From Prochloraceae cyanobacterium PL24a_bin.78 (GTDB taxonomy: Bacteria; Cyanobacteriota; Cyanobacteriia; Cyanobacteriales; JANQIW01): a DNA stretch of 48,407 bases. The notes below the pieces were generated by a model, which had not been told where the DNA came from, searched no databases, and saw only the letters and a list, made by a program, of their open reading frames with translations. A program made the translations under genes and the position numbers. This document shows positions 1-8,489 of the stretch, piece by piece. The stretch covers positions 1 to 48,407 of the forward strand of contig JANQIW010000061.1 in assembly GCA_028281945.1 (NCBI GenBank), in the 5' to 3' direction. Position 1 is the stretch's first letter; the number at the start of each line of letters is the position of its first letter.

Positions 1-77
1 AAAATAAGAATTCTCAATAATTTATCTAAAAACAAATAGCAAACTATCCTCAAAACCCTCATTATATTAAGCTTTGA

Positions 78-302
78 GCTGCGTCGTCACCCCTTCAGCC
101 TGGATCTTCTAGTTATAGATCCACCAGGATTAATGGTCAAAGATTTAGGATTGGAAAAATTGTTTTTTCTGAAGATCATTATCATTCTCCAGGAAAGAGT
201 GGACATCAAACAATGGCAGCTACTTGTACTTTGGTATGGGATATTAATGTTGAATTTACTGAAATTGGGGGTGTTTTTTCTGTCCCAATTGAGGCAACAT
301 AG
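78..302 (+). pseudogene. Possible C-terminal remnant of an unknown protein
   Basis: The frame is open from just after a TGA at 75-77 to a TAG at 300-302. It has no start codon near its beginning. The last 45 residues, ending in VFSVPIEAT, look like ordinary beta-rich protein with normal codon use, whereas the first ten codons do not. I do not recognise the family. It may be the tail of a gene broken upstream, or a chance open frame. The opposite-strand frame over the same bases looks less like protein. Confidence 0.25.
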
Positions 303-342
303 GTTGTAGTAGTCATTTCCCATTATATATTTGACTCATTAA

Positions 343-398
343 TAAAGCATGAAGCTTACCTAAATAGATATAAATAAAAGGTATAGCCTCATGCTTAA
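343..398 (-). terminator. Hairpin downstream of the RTX adhesin gene
   Basis: AAGCATGA at 345-352 pairs with TCATGCTT at 389-396, and a weaker inner TTACC/GGTAT pairing extends the stem. It lies about 85 bp past the stop of the minus-strand RTX gene. The trailing T-tract on that strand is weak (CTTTATT), so termination is only probable. Confidence 0.4.
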
Positions 399-481
399 AT
401 TTGTTTAAAATTCCAAATTCAGAGAGAGATTTTTGCCAACTCATGTAAAGTCAGTCAAGCTTAAATCCCTCAAAGAATATC

Positions 482-3400
482 CTAAACTGCAGCTGGATCA
501 GGATCTACAGGAATAGGAGTAGGAACAGGAGTTAGAATGTCAAAACTAGCACTAACGACGATATCGTTAAAGTCACCATCGCCACCACCTGCGGTATCTT
601 CAAAACCAAAGACATTATCCCCAAGTAGACGAATGTGATCCACACCATCAAAGTTAGCATCAATAAAGGAGAAGTAAACATTCTCAAAACCAGCATCTAC
701 AAGAGAGCCATCTAAACCACCCTCAGAAATGATTAATGGCGCAAATAAAGTACCACCATCTAAAGTTGTAGTAAATTCTGTACCAGGGGCACCATCAGCA
801 ATGGCAAAACCATTTACTAACTGACTTAAGGCTAATCCTGCGTAAGCTTCACGGTTTGCAGCAGTAGGAGTCACTAATTCTCCACTAACTGGATCCAAAA
901 TTGCCCCACTGGAATTCACCACAGGATAGAAACCAACAAAGTTATCAAATGCAGCTTCACGATTGACTACAAAAGTTCCTTCGATTTCTTGTCCTGATAA
1001 TTGAGTTAAATCAATTAATTCACTTTCAAATCCGCCTTGAACATTACCTACAAACTGTTGGAAGCTCAAAGGATTGTCTGGTGTTAATTCCACATTGAAG
1101 ATAAAGTCATTAAAGTCAAGATCTCCACCACCGATAATATCTTCAAATGCAAAGGTAAATTCATTAGGACCACTACTAGTTACCTGTAAATGATCAATTC
1201 CATCAGGATTAGCTTCAGTTAAAGAGAAGAAAACGTCAGTTGGCTCTATACCACTAAGGACATTATCAGCTGAGTTATCAGCAACGATATAGAAGATTAA
1301 GTTATCCCCATCTGTAACTTGAACACTACGTTCTTGAGTAATACCAAATGCAGGAGTGGCTAAATCACTAAAGAGAACTTCACCATTAGCCAAAGCTGCG
1401 GCAACAAACCCAGGATCTCCTGGTGCAATACCGTCAATTGTATTGTCGTCATCTACTCTGACAAATCCAACTTCACTAACGAAATCAGCATCAGTAGTAC
1501 CTACAGTGAAATCTAGTGTACCAATAACACTATCACCTTCTACTTCTAATACACCTTCATCAGGAGCTAATACTAAATCTAATTCAGGACTTTCGATAAA
1601 TCCAGCGGCTGCTTGTGAAATTGTAATCACACCATCGGCAGCAAAATCGCTATCTCCTAATCCTCCATCTACTAAATGTAGTAAAAGTCGATCGGCTTCT
1701 CCATCATCATCATCGTCAAAGAATTCCGCACCTGTGGTTCCATCAAAGAGGAAGTCGAAAAATTCTGGTTCACCATCTTCTGTTAGATTGTCAAAAATGA
1801 AGAAAGTATTGAATTCTTCATCATCAGGAAGCAACACACTAATGGTAACTGCTTCTCCTACATCTATACCTTCAATGTCAAAACTGAGGAATCCTCCGTC
1901 GAATACCACTTCTTCGGGTGCAGGATCTTCTGGAGAATCTACATCTGCTTCAGCATTTGCGAAGAATAAAGGTTCATCTGGGAAGAATCCCTCATTTACA
2001 GATCCAGTTCCTACTAATGTGAATGCCCCAATATCATCAAGACTTGGAATTGCAGTGACATTATTTTGGTTTTCATCTAGTAAACCATCAAGATTTGAAT
2101 CCCCAGGTTCATCTTCGTTGATAATTCCATCATCATCATCATCAGCAAAGATGGTAACACCAACCACTGCGGTAGTTGCTAATGGAGTTATGAGATCGTC
2201 ATCAGTTGCGCTAATAGTAAGTTCAACAATTTCACTATCAGGATCAGGTTCCCCATCGATGGTGTCAATAATATCAGCACCTTCAACGTCTAAATCGTCA
2301 TCATCAGTAATGGTAATAATACCTGTTGTAGGATCGATAGCAAAAGGAAGAATTCCATCTCCATCTACATCGATATTTCCTTCATCGATGGCAAAGGTAA
2401 CAACATCGTCAACGTCTTCATCGATAGCTAGTACAGTACCTACTTCTGTACCAATATCACCGTTTTCTGCTGCTTCAAAGATATCGTCATCGTCGATGTC
2501 AAATACTGGTGCTTCATTAATATCATTGAGATTGATAATTACTTCTGCACTATCGGTTAATCCCGCTGCATCAGCTACATCTACGGTTAGGTTAAAGATT
2601 GGAGTGATTTCAAAATTTAACTCATCGGTATCGGCAACAGTGATGACACCAGCAGCATCGATGGTGAATGCAAAAATACCATCTTCATCGATATCTGTAT
2701 TTCCAGCAGTGATATCAAAGGTTAAAACATCATCAACATCAGGATCCTCGACTTCTACTGTACCCACTACGGTAGTATCAGCAGTGTTTTCATCTATAGT
2801 AAATTCCTGATCATCTGTAATAACTGGTGGTTCGTTTACATTATCGAGGTTAATTACGATAGTCTCAGGATCGCTGGTTAATCCTCCTACATCAGTAGCG
2901 GTTACGCTTAACTCGAAAATTGGAGTGGTTTCAAAATCTAAATCTTCTGCATCGTTAACGGTTAATTCACCTGTTGTCTCATCGATAACAAATGCTAATT
3001 CTCCATCTCCATTAGGATCGTTATTTACTTCACTGAGTTCAAAGGTGAAATCATCACCATCTGGATCCGTTGCGGTAACTGTGCCTACTACTGTTCCTAA
3101 TACACTATTTTCATCTACAGGGAATTCCTGATCTGGATCAACTACTGGAGGAAGCCCACCAACTGTTACAGTAACTGTTGCTACATTGGAGGTTAAATCA
3201 GTTTCATCATCTACGGTATAGGTGAAAGTATCATCTCCTATAAAACCAAGAGCTGGAGTAAAAGTGATGAATCCTGTTTCTGGATCTATTTCTACTGTTC
3301 CATTTTCAGGTGCTGTTATTACTTCTACTGTTGTAGGATCGATATTATCCTCCGCATCGGTATCATTTGCCAAAACATCAATGGTAACAGCTACATCTTC

Positions 3401-5161
3401 AGCAGTGAAAACTTCATCATCATTAGCTACTGGTGCATTATCATCTGGAGGATCAAAATCATCTGGGCCTAGAGGATCGATAAATCCGTCTAAGAAAACG
3501 ATGGGAATTATCGCATCAACATCAAGAAGTGAAATAGTAGTACCTAAACCATCTGGATCAACGTCAATGATTAGATCATCAAATGAATCTACAACGTCAT
3601 CATTACCATCTAAACCAATTATATCTTCTCCTTGAGTAAAATCGGTAATGGTGTGAGCTATTGCTGGGAATTCTCCTGTGAAAACAAGGAATTCATCACT
3701 TCCTTCTCCCCCAGTAAGGGTAGAATCTTCTGTACCTACGATTAAAGTATCATCACCTTCGACACCTTCAAGGGAATCATTGCTGCCTGCAATTAAGAAG
3801 TCATTACCGACACCACCTGTAAGAGTATTATTTCCTGCACCTGAGGTAGCATCTAAGGTATCACTGCCTTCCCCACCGTATAAGGAATCGTTAGTGCCTG
3901 CAAATAATTCATCATCACCGACACCACCTTCGAGGAAATTATCTCCTGTGCCTGCGGTAGCATCTAAGGTATCATCACCTTCACCACCATCTAGAGAATC
4001 ACCTGTGCCTGCAAATAATTCATCATCACCGACACCACCTTCGAGAGTGTTATTTCCTGTGCCTAATGTGGCATCGAGAATATCATTACCTTCTTCACCT
4101 AGTAATAAATCGCTAGTGCCAGCAACTAATTCATCGTCACCCTCATCACCTTCTAGAGTGTTATTACCTTCACCTACAGAGGCATCTACAGTATCATTTC
4201 CTGCTAATGCTTGTATTAAGGTAAAGCTGCCAAAAACTGGGAGGAAATCGTCACCGGGAGTTGGTCCATCAGGATCTACGCCTACTGTAACTGTGACTGT
4301 TGCTTCATTTGAGGTTAAATCTGTGTCATCATCTACAGTATAGGTGAAAGTATCTGTTCCTGTAAAACTAAGAGCTGGAGTAAAAGTGATTTCTCCTGTT
4401 ACTGGATCTACTTCTACTGTTCCGTTAGTAGGTGTTGTTATTACTTCTACTGTTGTAGGATCGATATTATCATTTACATCAGTATCATTTGCCAGTACAT
4501 CAATGATAACAGCTACATCTTCAGCAGTGCTAGCAGTATCATCATTGGCTACTGGTGGTGCATCAACTGGTGGAAAATCAAAATCATCTGCTAGTAAAAC
4601 TCCTGTGAATCCTACTAAACTTACAAAAGGTATTCCTAGAACTGAGATGAGGGTATTATCTGCATCTACAGCAATTTCTAAATCATCAAATGAATCTAAG
4701 TCTGTCCCTAAACCACCAACAACAATGGTATCTTCTCCTTGAGTAAAATCAGTAATGGAGTGGGTTATTGCTGGTAATTCTCCTGTGACAACAAGGAATT
4801 CATCACTTCCTTCTCCCCCTGTCAGGGTGGAATCATCTGTACCTACGACTAAGGTATCGTCACCTTCGCCACCATCGAGGGAATCATTACTACCTGCGAA
4901 GAGAACGTCATCTCCTACTCCGCCTTGTAATGTGCTACCTCCAAGTCCGCTTCTAGCATCGAGGGTATCATCTCCCTCGTCACCATTAAGTAAATCGTTG
5001 ATCCCTGCGAATAATTCATCATCTCCAGGGCCTCCGGTAAGGGTATTATCCCCCGTTCCAGGTGTTGCATCAAGGGTATCATTCCCTTCTAAGCCTTGTA
5101 ATTCATCACCACTAATTTCCGTGATTAATTCATCATTTCCGGCAGTACCTATTTGTACCAT
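482..5161 (-). CDS. Giant RTX/cadherin/DUF4114 surface or secreted protein
   Basis: A 1559-residue, strongly acidic protein with almost no Lys or Arg. Order of parts: RTX-type glycine-rich calcium-binding repeats (about 1-195, GGEGDDTL type), an Ig-like VCBS/cadherin-5 type domain starting VANDD (about 200-292), a second RTX block (about 297-560), a second copy of the Ig-like domain (about 577-668), three cadherin-like repeats with DPDGDD/DENS motifs (about 670-1005), an Asp-rich segment and anchor-type beta domain (about 1010-1215), then two DUF4114-like domains (about 1220-1355 and 1390-1545), each ending in the GGGDxDFND motif. There is no signal peptide, which fits type I secretion, although the RTX repeats here are N-terminal and central. 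The ATG is preceded by GAGGAG at about 12 bases. Inferred role: calcium-stabilised extracellular adhesin or surface-layer component. No secretion genes are adjacent. Confidence 0.85.
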   Translation of the reverse strand: MVQIGTAGNDELITEISGDELQGLEGNDTLDATPGTGDNTLTGGPGDDELFAGINDLLNGDEGDDTLDARSGLGGSTLQGGVGDDVLFAGSNDSLDGGEGDDTLVVGTDDSTLTGGEGSDEFLVVTGELPAITHSITDFTQGEDTIVVGGLGTDLDSFDDLEIAVDADNTLISVLGIPFVSLVGFTGVLLADDFDFPPVDAPPVANDDTASTAEDVAVIIDVLANDTDVNDNIDPTTVEVITTPTNGTVEVDPVTGEITFTPALSFTGTDTFTYTVDDDTDLTSNEATVTVTVGVDPDGPTPGDDFLPVFGSFTLIQALAGNDTVDASVGEGNNTLEGDEGDDELVAGTSDLLLGEEGNDILDATLGTGNNTLEGGVGDDELFAGTGDSLDGGEGDDTLDATAGTGDNFLEGGVGDDELFAGTNDSLYGGEGSDTLDATSGAGNNTLTGGVGNDFLIAGSNDSLEGVEGDDTLIVGTEDSTLTGGEGSDEFLVFTGEFPAIAHTITDFTQGEDIIGLDGNDDVVDSFDDLIIDVDPDGLGTTISLLDVDAIIPIVFLDGFIDPLGPDDFDPPDDNAPVANDDEVFTAEDVAVTIDVLANDTDAEDNIDPTTVEVITAPENGTVEIDPETGFITFTPALGFIGDDTFTYTVDDETDLTSNVATVTVTVGGLPPVVDPDQEFPVDENSVLGTVVGTVTATDPDGDDFTFELSEVNNDPNGDGELAFVIDETTGELTVNDAEDLDFETTPIFELSVTATDVGGLTSDPETIVINLDNVNEPPVITDDQEFTIDENTADTTVVGTVEVEDPDVDDVLTFDITAGNTDIDEDGIFAFTIDAAGVITVADTDELNFEITPIFNLTVDVADAAGLTDSAEVIINLNDINEAPVFDIDDDDIFEAAENGDIGTEVGTVLAIDEDVDDVVTFAIDEGNIDVDGDGILPFAIDPTTGIITITDDDDLDVEGADIIDTIDGEPDPDSEIVELTISATDDDLITPLATTAVVGVTIFADDDDDGIINEDEPGDSNLDGLLDENQNNVTAIPSLDDIGAFTLVGTGSVNEGFFPDEPLFFANAEADVDSPEDPAPEEVVFDGGFLSFDIEGIDVGEAVTISVLLPDDEEFNTFFIFDNLTEDGEPEFFDFLFDGTTGAEFFDDDDDGEADRLLLHLVDGGLGDSDFAADGVITISQAAAGFIESPELDLVLAPDEGVLEVEGDSVIGTLDFTVGTTDADFVSEVGFVRVDDDNTIDGIAPGDPGFVAAALANGEVLFSDLATPAFGITQERSVQVTDGDNLIFYIVADNSADNVLSGIEPTDVFFSLTEANPDGIDHLQVTSSGPNEFTFAFEDIIGGGDLDFNDFIFNVELTPDNPLSFQQFVGNVQGGFESELIDLTQLSGQEIEGTFVVNREAAFDNFVGFYPVVNSSGAILDPVSGELVTPTAANREAYAGLALSQLVNGFAIADGAPGTEFTTTLDGGTLFAPLIISEGGLDGSLVDAGFENVYFSFIDANFDGVDHIRLLGDNVFGFEDTAGGGDGDFNDIVVSASFDILTPVPTPIPVDPDPAAV

Positions 5162-6067
5162 TGTTTTATCTCCTCATTTACAATTTTTAGTTAAGAGAAT
5201 TCTTAATCTAGATGCTTTTGATGTCGATTTTAATTGTTTGATTGATTTTAGGCAAGTGTCAATTTAAATTTTTGCTATGGTTAGCCATTTAGTTTAGCCC
5301 ATATGGCAGTTAGCAGAAATAGGTTATTGGTTACAGTTAATTATTCAATTTGATGATTAACTATTAATGACAAAGTTATATCAAAATGATTTTTCAGGCA
5401 ACCTAAAATTGACTATTGAATTCGTTATTGAATTTATTAAACTTATTTTTTTTGTTTGAAAATTTATTACCAAGTTTTCTATTGTTACAGGGGAGTTTAA
5501 AGAATCTTATATCTTTGAAATTAAGTATTAGATTATTTTATTTGGTTTTTTCCCTATTTCTTTAGTAAGTATGTTCTAATAGAAGTTTGGCTTTAAAAAG
5601 GTTTAAAAAAAATTATCTGATTGGATATGCTTCCTCCTTGGGTAAGATTAAATGAATCATAACTGTTTTAGTTTAGCAATTTATTTTTTAATTTACGCTA
5701 AAAAAATCTATCAATGTAGATTTGGCTAGTTTGAATGTTATATCAAAAATTAAGCCTAATTGCTTACTAACTCTAGATTACTATAGTAATAGATAGTTTT
5801 GATTAAAGTTTATAGATTGGTAACTAGTGAGTATAACTTATTTTTTCTTGATTGTTTTGAGTAGTACAAAATTTCTTCCAATTTATTTCCTAAAGGATTC
5901 TCTTGACTTGATTCGTCTAAGGATTTATGTCTAAGTATTAAGTAAGTGTTTTTACATACTGGACTTTCTTAATTCAAGATTATCGCAAAATTATTGTTAA
6001 AATTGAATTTTTAGGGTTTTGCAATATAATTTTATTATTATTTATATTAATATGTTTTTATTATTAG
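5162..6067. other. AT-rich intergenic region
   Basis: About 900 bases without a convincing gene on either strand. It must hold the promoter of the RTX gene (minus strand) and the 3' side of the pentapeptide gene. Runs of A and T are frequent. I see no strong hairpin, RNA gene or decayed reading frame. Confidence 0.5.
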
Positions 6068-6907
6068 TTATTTTTTCTGATTTATTTTACTAAATTCTCC
6101 TTTTTCAAGGTTATTTTTTTCATTAACAGGTTGACGCTCTTCAAAATTCCACTGTAATTGATGCTCGTCATAATTACCTTTTAAATAAAAATAATCACAA
6201 ATGACATTATCTAAATTAGTATCAGAATCAATCTGCCAATTGTCAAGACAAGCCCCAGTAAAAGTCCCATTCTTAAAATTAGTCGATAGTGCGTTGACTT
6301 CTTTCAAATTGGCATTACTCAGGTTAGCATCACTAAGATTTACTTCACTTAAGTTGGCATTAAAAAGATCACCGTCGGTAAGATTGGCGTGATAGAGATT
6401 TGCTTCTCTCAAATCAGCATCATTGAGATCGATTTTTGTGAGGTTAGCATGACTGAGGTTAGCATTGATTAAATCGGTATCGCTAAAATCCGCTTCTGTG
6501 AGATTTGCGTCTGTAAGGTTAGCATCACTAAGGTTAGCAAAACTAAGATCGGCTTCTGTGAGGTTTGCTTCTGTGAGATTTGCATAATTAAGTTTAGCTT
6601 CACTGAGATCGGCTTCGACTAAATTGGCATGATCAAGATTAGCTTTATAAAGATCAGCTTCACTGAGATCGGCTTCTGTGAGATTTGCTTTGCTGAGATT
6701 GGCTTTATAGAGGGAAACTTTATAAAGATCGGCTTCACTGAGATCGGCTTCTGTGAGGTTTGCTTTGCTGAGATCGGCAAAACTGAGATCGATTTTCCTA
6801 AGATTAGCATTACTGAGATCGATTTCTAGGTTTGGGTTATTTTTGCGCCACTGATTCCATGTTTTAACTCCAAGTTGAAGTTTTTGAAGTTGTTCTGTAT
6901 TAGCCAT
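6068..6907 (-). CDS. Pentapeptide-repeat protein
   Basis: 279 residues. After a 25-residue N-terminal segment (Leu/Gln-rich, with a WRKNNP motif) come about 38 pentapeptides of the A(D/N)Lxx type (about 28-225), which fold as a right-handed quadrilateral beta-helix. The last 50 residues are not repetitive: they contain TGACLDNWQID, then a V-C-D-Y-F-Y-L stretch, EERQP and KGEFSK. The same cap motif ends the pentapeptide block of the membrane protein at 13879-15660, so it is a defined family module. Molecular function is unknown; this repeat class commonly mediates protein contacts. The 15-base repeat makes other frames look open, but the A-D-L-N periodicity identifies the true one. Confidence 0.85.
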   Translation of the reverse strand: MANTEQLQKLQLGVKTWNQWRKNNPNLEIDLSNANLRKIDLSFADLSKANLTEADLSEADLYKVSLYKANLSKANLTEADLSEADLYKANLDHANLVEADLSEAKLNYANLTEANLTEADLSFANLSDANLTDANLTEADFSDTDLINANLSHANLTKIDLNDADLREANLYHANLTDGDLFNANLSEVNLSDANLSNANLKEVNALSTNFKNGTFTGACLDNWQIDSDTNLDNVICDYFYLKGNYDEHQLQWNFEERQPVNEKNNLEKGEFSKINQKK

Positions 6908-6995
6908 AGTTGAAAAACCTTTAAGTTGACAATATTTATTTTTTAGGATAGAGATTTATTAAAGATTGGGTTATAAAATTTATTTTACCAAAAAT

Positions 6996-7050
6996 GTCGG
7001 GAGAATGCCCCCATTATAATCTATGATTTAATGGTGGGATGAATCCCGAC
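6996..7050 (+). repeat. Left-end hairpin of the TnpB element
   Basis: GTCGGGA at 6996-7002 pairs with TCCCGAC at 7044-7050, and an inner CCCCCAT/ATGGTGGG pairing extends it. The core TATAATCT-N-GATTTA is shared with the right end (8396-8413). Subterminal hairpins of this kind are what TnpA of the IS200/IS605 family recognises. The exact cleavage point cannot be fixed from one copy. Confidence 0.5.
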
Positions 7051-7132
7051 CAACAAATAAACAAAACTTTTTTTAATCTATAATTTTTGTTTATTATGCT
7101 AAAATATTATTGCAGCTTAAAACTTTCAGACT

Positions 7133-8344
7133 ATGCTCGTATACGAAACAAAGTTAAAAGGAACAAAAGATCAATATGAAAAATTAGATGATGCCATTCG
7201 TACAGGTAAATTTGTTCGCAATAGTATTATACGAGCATGGATAGATGGAGGGATTAAAAGTAAAAATGATACCTACAAATATTGTAAAACTTTATCCGAT
7301 AATCCTGATTTCCCATGGGTAAATAAGTTAAATTCTATGGCAAGACAGGCTCATGCAGAAAGAGCATGGACAGCAATTAATCGGTTTTATAGTAACTGTA
7401 AGGCTAAAATAAAGGGTAAAAAAGGATATCCAAAGTTTAAAACTTTTCAAGTAAGAGCAACAGTTGAATATAAAACCTCTGGTTGGAAATTATCAGAAGA
7501 TAGAAGATATATAACATTCACTGATAAATTCAAAGCAGGTAGATTTAAGCTTTCTCCTAACGGAGACGCTACGCGAAGGGGAAGTCGAGATTTACACTTC
7601 TATCAACTTAATCAGATTAAAAGGGTTCGAGTTGTGAGAAGACATGATGGTTATTATGCACAATTTCTAATTGACCATATAAGAGAGGAAGAGAAAGAAT
7701 TAACAGGTCAACAAATTGGATTAGATGTAGGTTTAAATCATTTCTACACAGATTCATTTGGGAATAAAGTAGATAATCCTAGATTTTTGAGAAAAGATGA
7801 AAAGAGAATTAAAAAACTACAAAGACGTTTATCTAAAAAAAATAAAGGGGGTAAAAACAGAGCAAAAGCTAGAAATCGATTAGGTAGAGCACATCTTAAG
7901 GTATCACGCAGACGTAACGATTGGGTATGTAAGTTGGCCCAGCGCGTCATACAGTCTAACGACTTGGTAGCAATTGAAAACCTAAAAGTGTGTAATATGG
8001 TAAAAAATCATAAACTAGCTAAAAGTATAAATGATGCTTCTTGGTACGCATTTAGAGAATGGTTACAGTATTTTGGAACAATATATGGTGTACCAGTAAT
8101 AGCGGTTGAACCAAAATATACAAGCCAAAACTGTTCAAATTGTGATGAAAAAGTAGTAAAAGCATTAAGTACTCGTACTCATAAATGTCATCATTGTGGA
8201 TATGTTGCCGATAGAGATGAGAATGCTGCGATTAATATCCTAAAAATAGCGAAGAAACAACTATCAAATACCGTGGGGCACACGGAAATCAAAGCCAATG
8301 GAAGAGAACGACCTCTGTTTGATTGGGGAAACTCAATTAAATAA
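7133..8344 (+). CDS. tnpB: TnpB, RNA-guided nuclease of an IS200/IS605-type element
   Basis: 403 residues, the usual TnpB length. An N-terminal helical OrfB domain is followed by a split RuvC nuclease: GLDVGLN (first Asp, about 197), AIENL (Glu, about 281) and ADRDENAA (last Asp, about 361). A zinc finger CSNC...CHHC lies between (about 337-354). All catalytic and zinc residues are present, so the nuclease may be active. TnpB nicks or cuts DNA guided by an RNA made from the element's own 3' end, and helps the element persist. No tnpA gene is present, making this a solo-TnpB (IS1341-like) element that depends on a transposase elsewhere. An extra segment with sequence SPNGDATRRG at about residues 141-150 looks like a small repeat inserted in frame. 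Confidence 0.93.
   Translation: MLVYETKLKGTKDQYEKLDDAIRTGKFVRNSIIRAWIDGGIKSKNDTYKYCKTLSDNPDFPWVNKLNSMARQAHAERAWTAINRFYSNCKAKIKGKKGYPKFKTFQVRATVEYKTSGWKLSEDRRYITFTDKFKAGRFKLSPNGDATRRGSRDLHFYQLNQIKRVRVVRRHDGYYAQFLIDHIREEEKELTGQQIGLDVGLNHFYTDSFGNKVDNPRFLRKDEKRIKKLQRRLSKKNKGGKNRAKARNRLGRAHLKVSRRRNDWVCKLAQRVIQSNDLVAIENLKVCNMVKNHKLAKSINDASWYAFREWLQYFGTIYGVPVIAVEPKYTSQNCSNCDEKVVKALSTRTHKCHHCGYVADRDENAAINILKIAKKQLSNTVGHTEIKANGRERPLFDWGNSIK
7554..7580. repeat. Small dispersed repeat inserted in frame in tnpB
   Basis: The stretch contains CGGAGACGCTACGCGAAG, which is much richer in GC than the rest of tnpB. It matches my memory of the short repeat found, often in frame, in many cyanobacterial genes (SDR-type). 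It adds about eight to nine residues between the basic KFKAGRFKL segment and SRDLHFYQ, two parts that are close together in the family. Other copies were not found in this window by eye. Confidence 0.5.
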
Positions 8345-8427
8345 GCCGACTTGTGGAAAGAGGAAGCCCAAATAGTAATATTTGGAATCCCCCGCTATAA
8401 TCTTCGATTTAGGGTTGGGAGGATGTC
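8250..8427 (+). ncRNA. Probable omega RNA and right end of the TnpB element
   Basis: In IS200/IS605 elements the guide RNA overlaps the 3' end of tnpB and runs to the right end. Here a hairpin (CCAAATA at 8369-8375, TATTTGG at 8380-8386) follows the stop, then a CCCCCGCTATAATCT...GATTTAGGG segment that mirrors the left end, and GGAGGATGTC as the probable terminus near 8427. The 5' boundary is guessed from the family. The guide would be the host bases that follow 8427. Confidence 0.4.
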
Positions 8428-8489
8428 AATTTAAAAGTTGAGTAGCATTAACTACCCAACGGATATAATTTTAGCCAAATTCTTTGAAT

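Noticed and set aside
1356..4742. Long plus-strand open frames rich in Ser, Thr, Pro and Lys
   Set aside because: They are antisense shadows of the RTX protein: the Asp/Gly/Thr-rich repeat leaves the opposite strand free of stops. No family features.
3670..5060. Regularly spaced similar DNA units resembling a repeat array
   Set aside because: They encode RTX nonapeptides in a continuous reading frame; no palindromic repeats with unique spacers, so not CRISPR.
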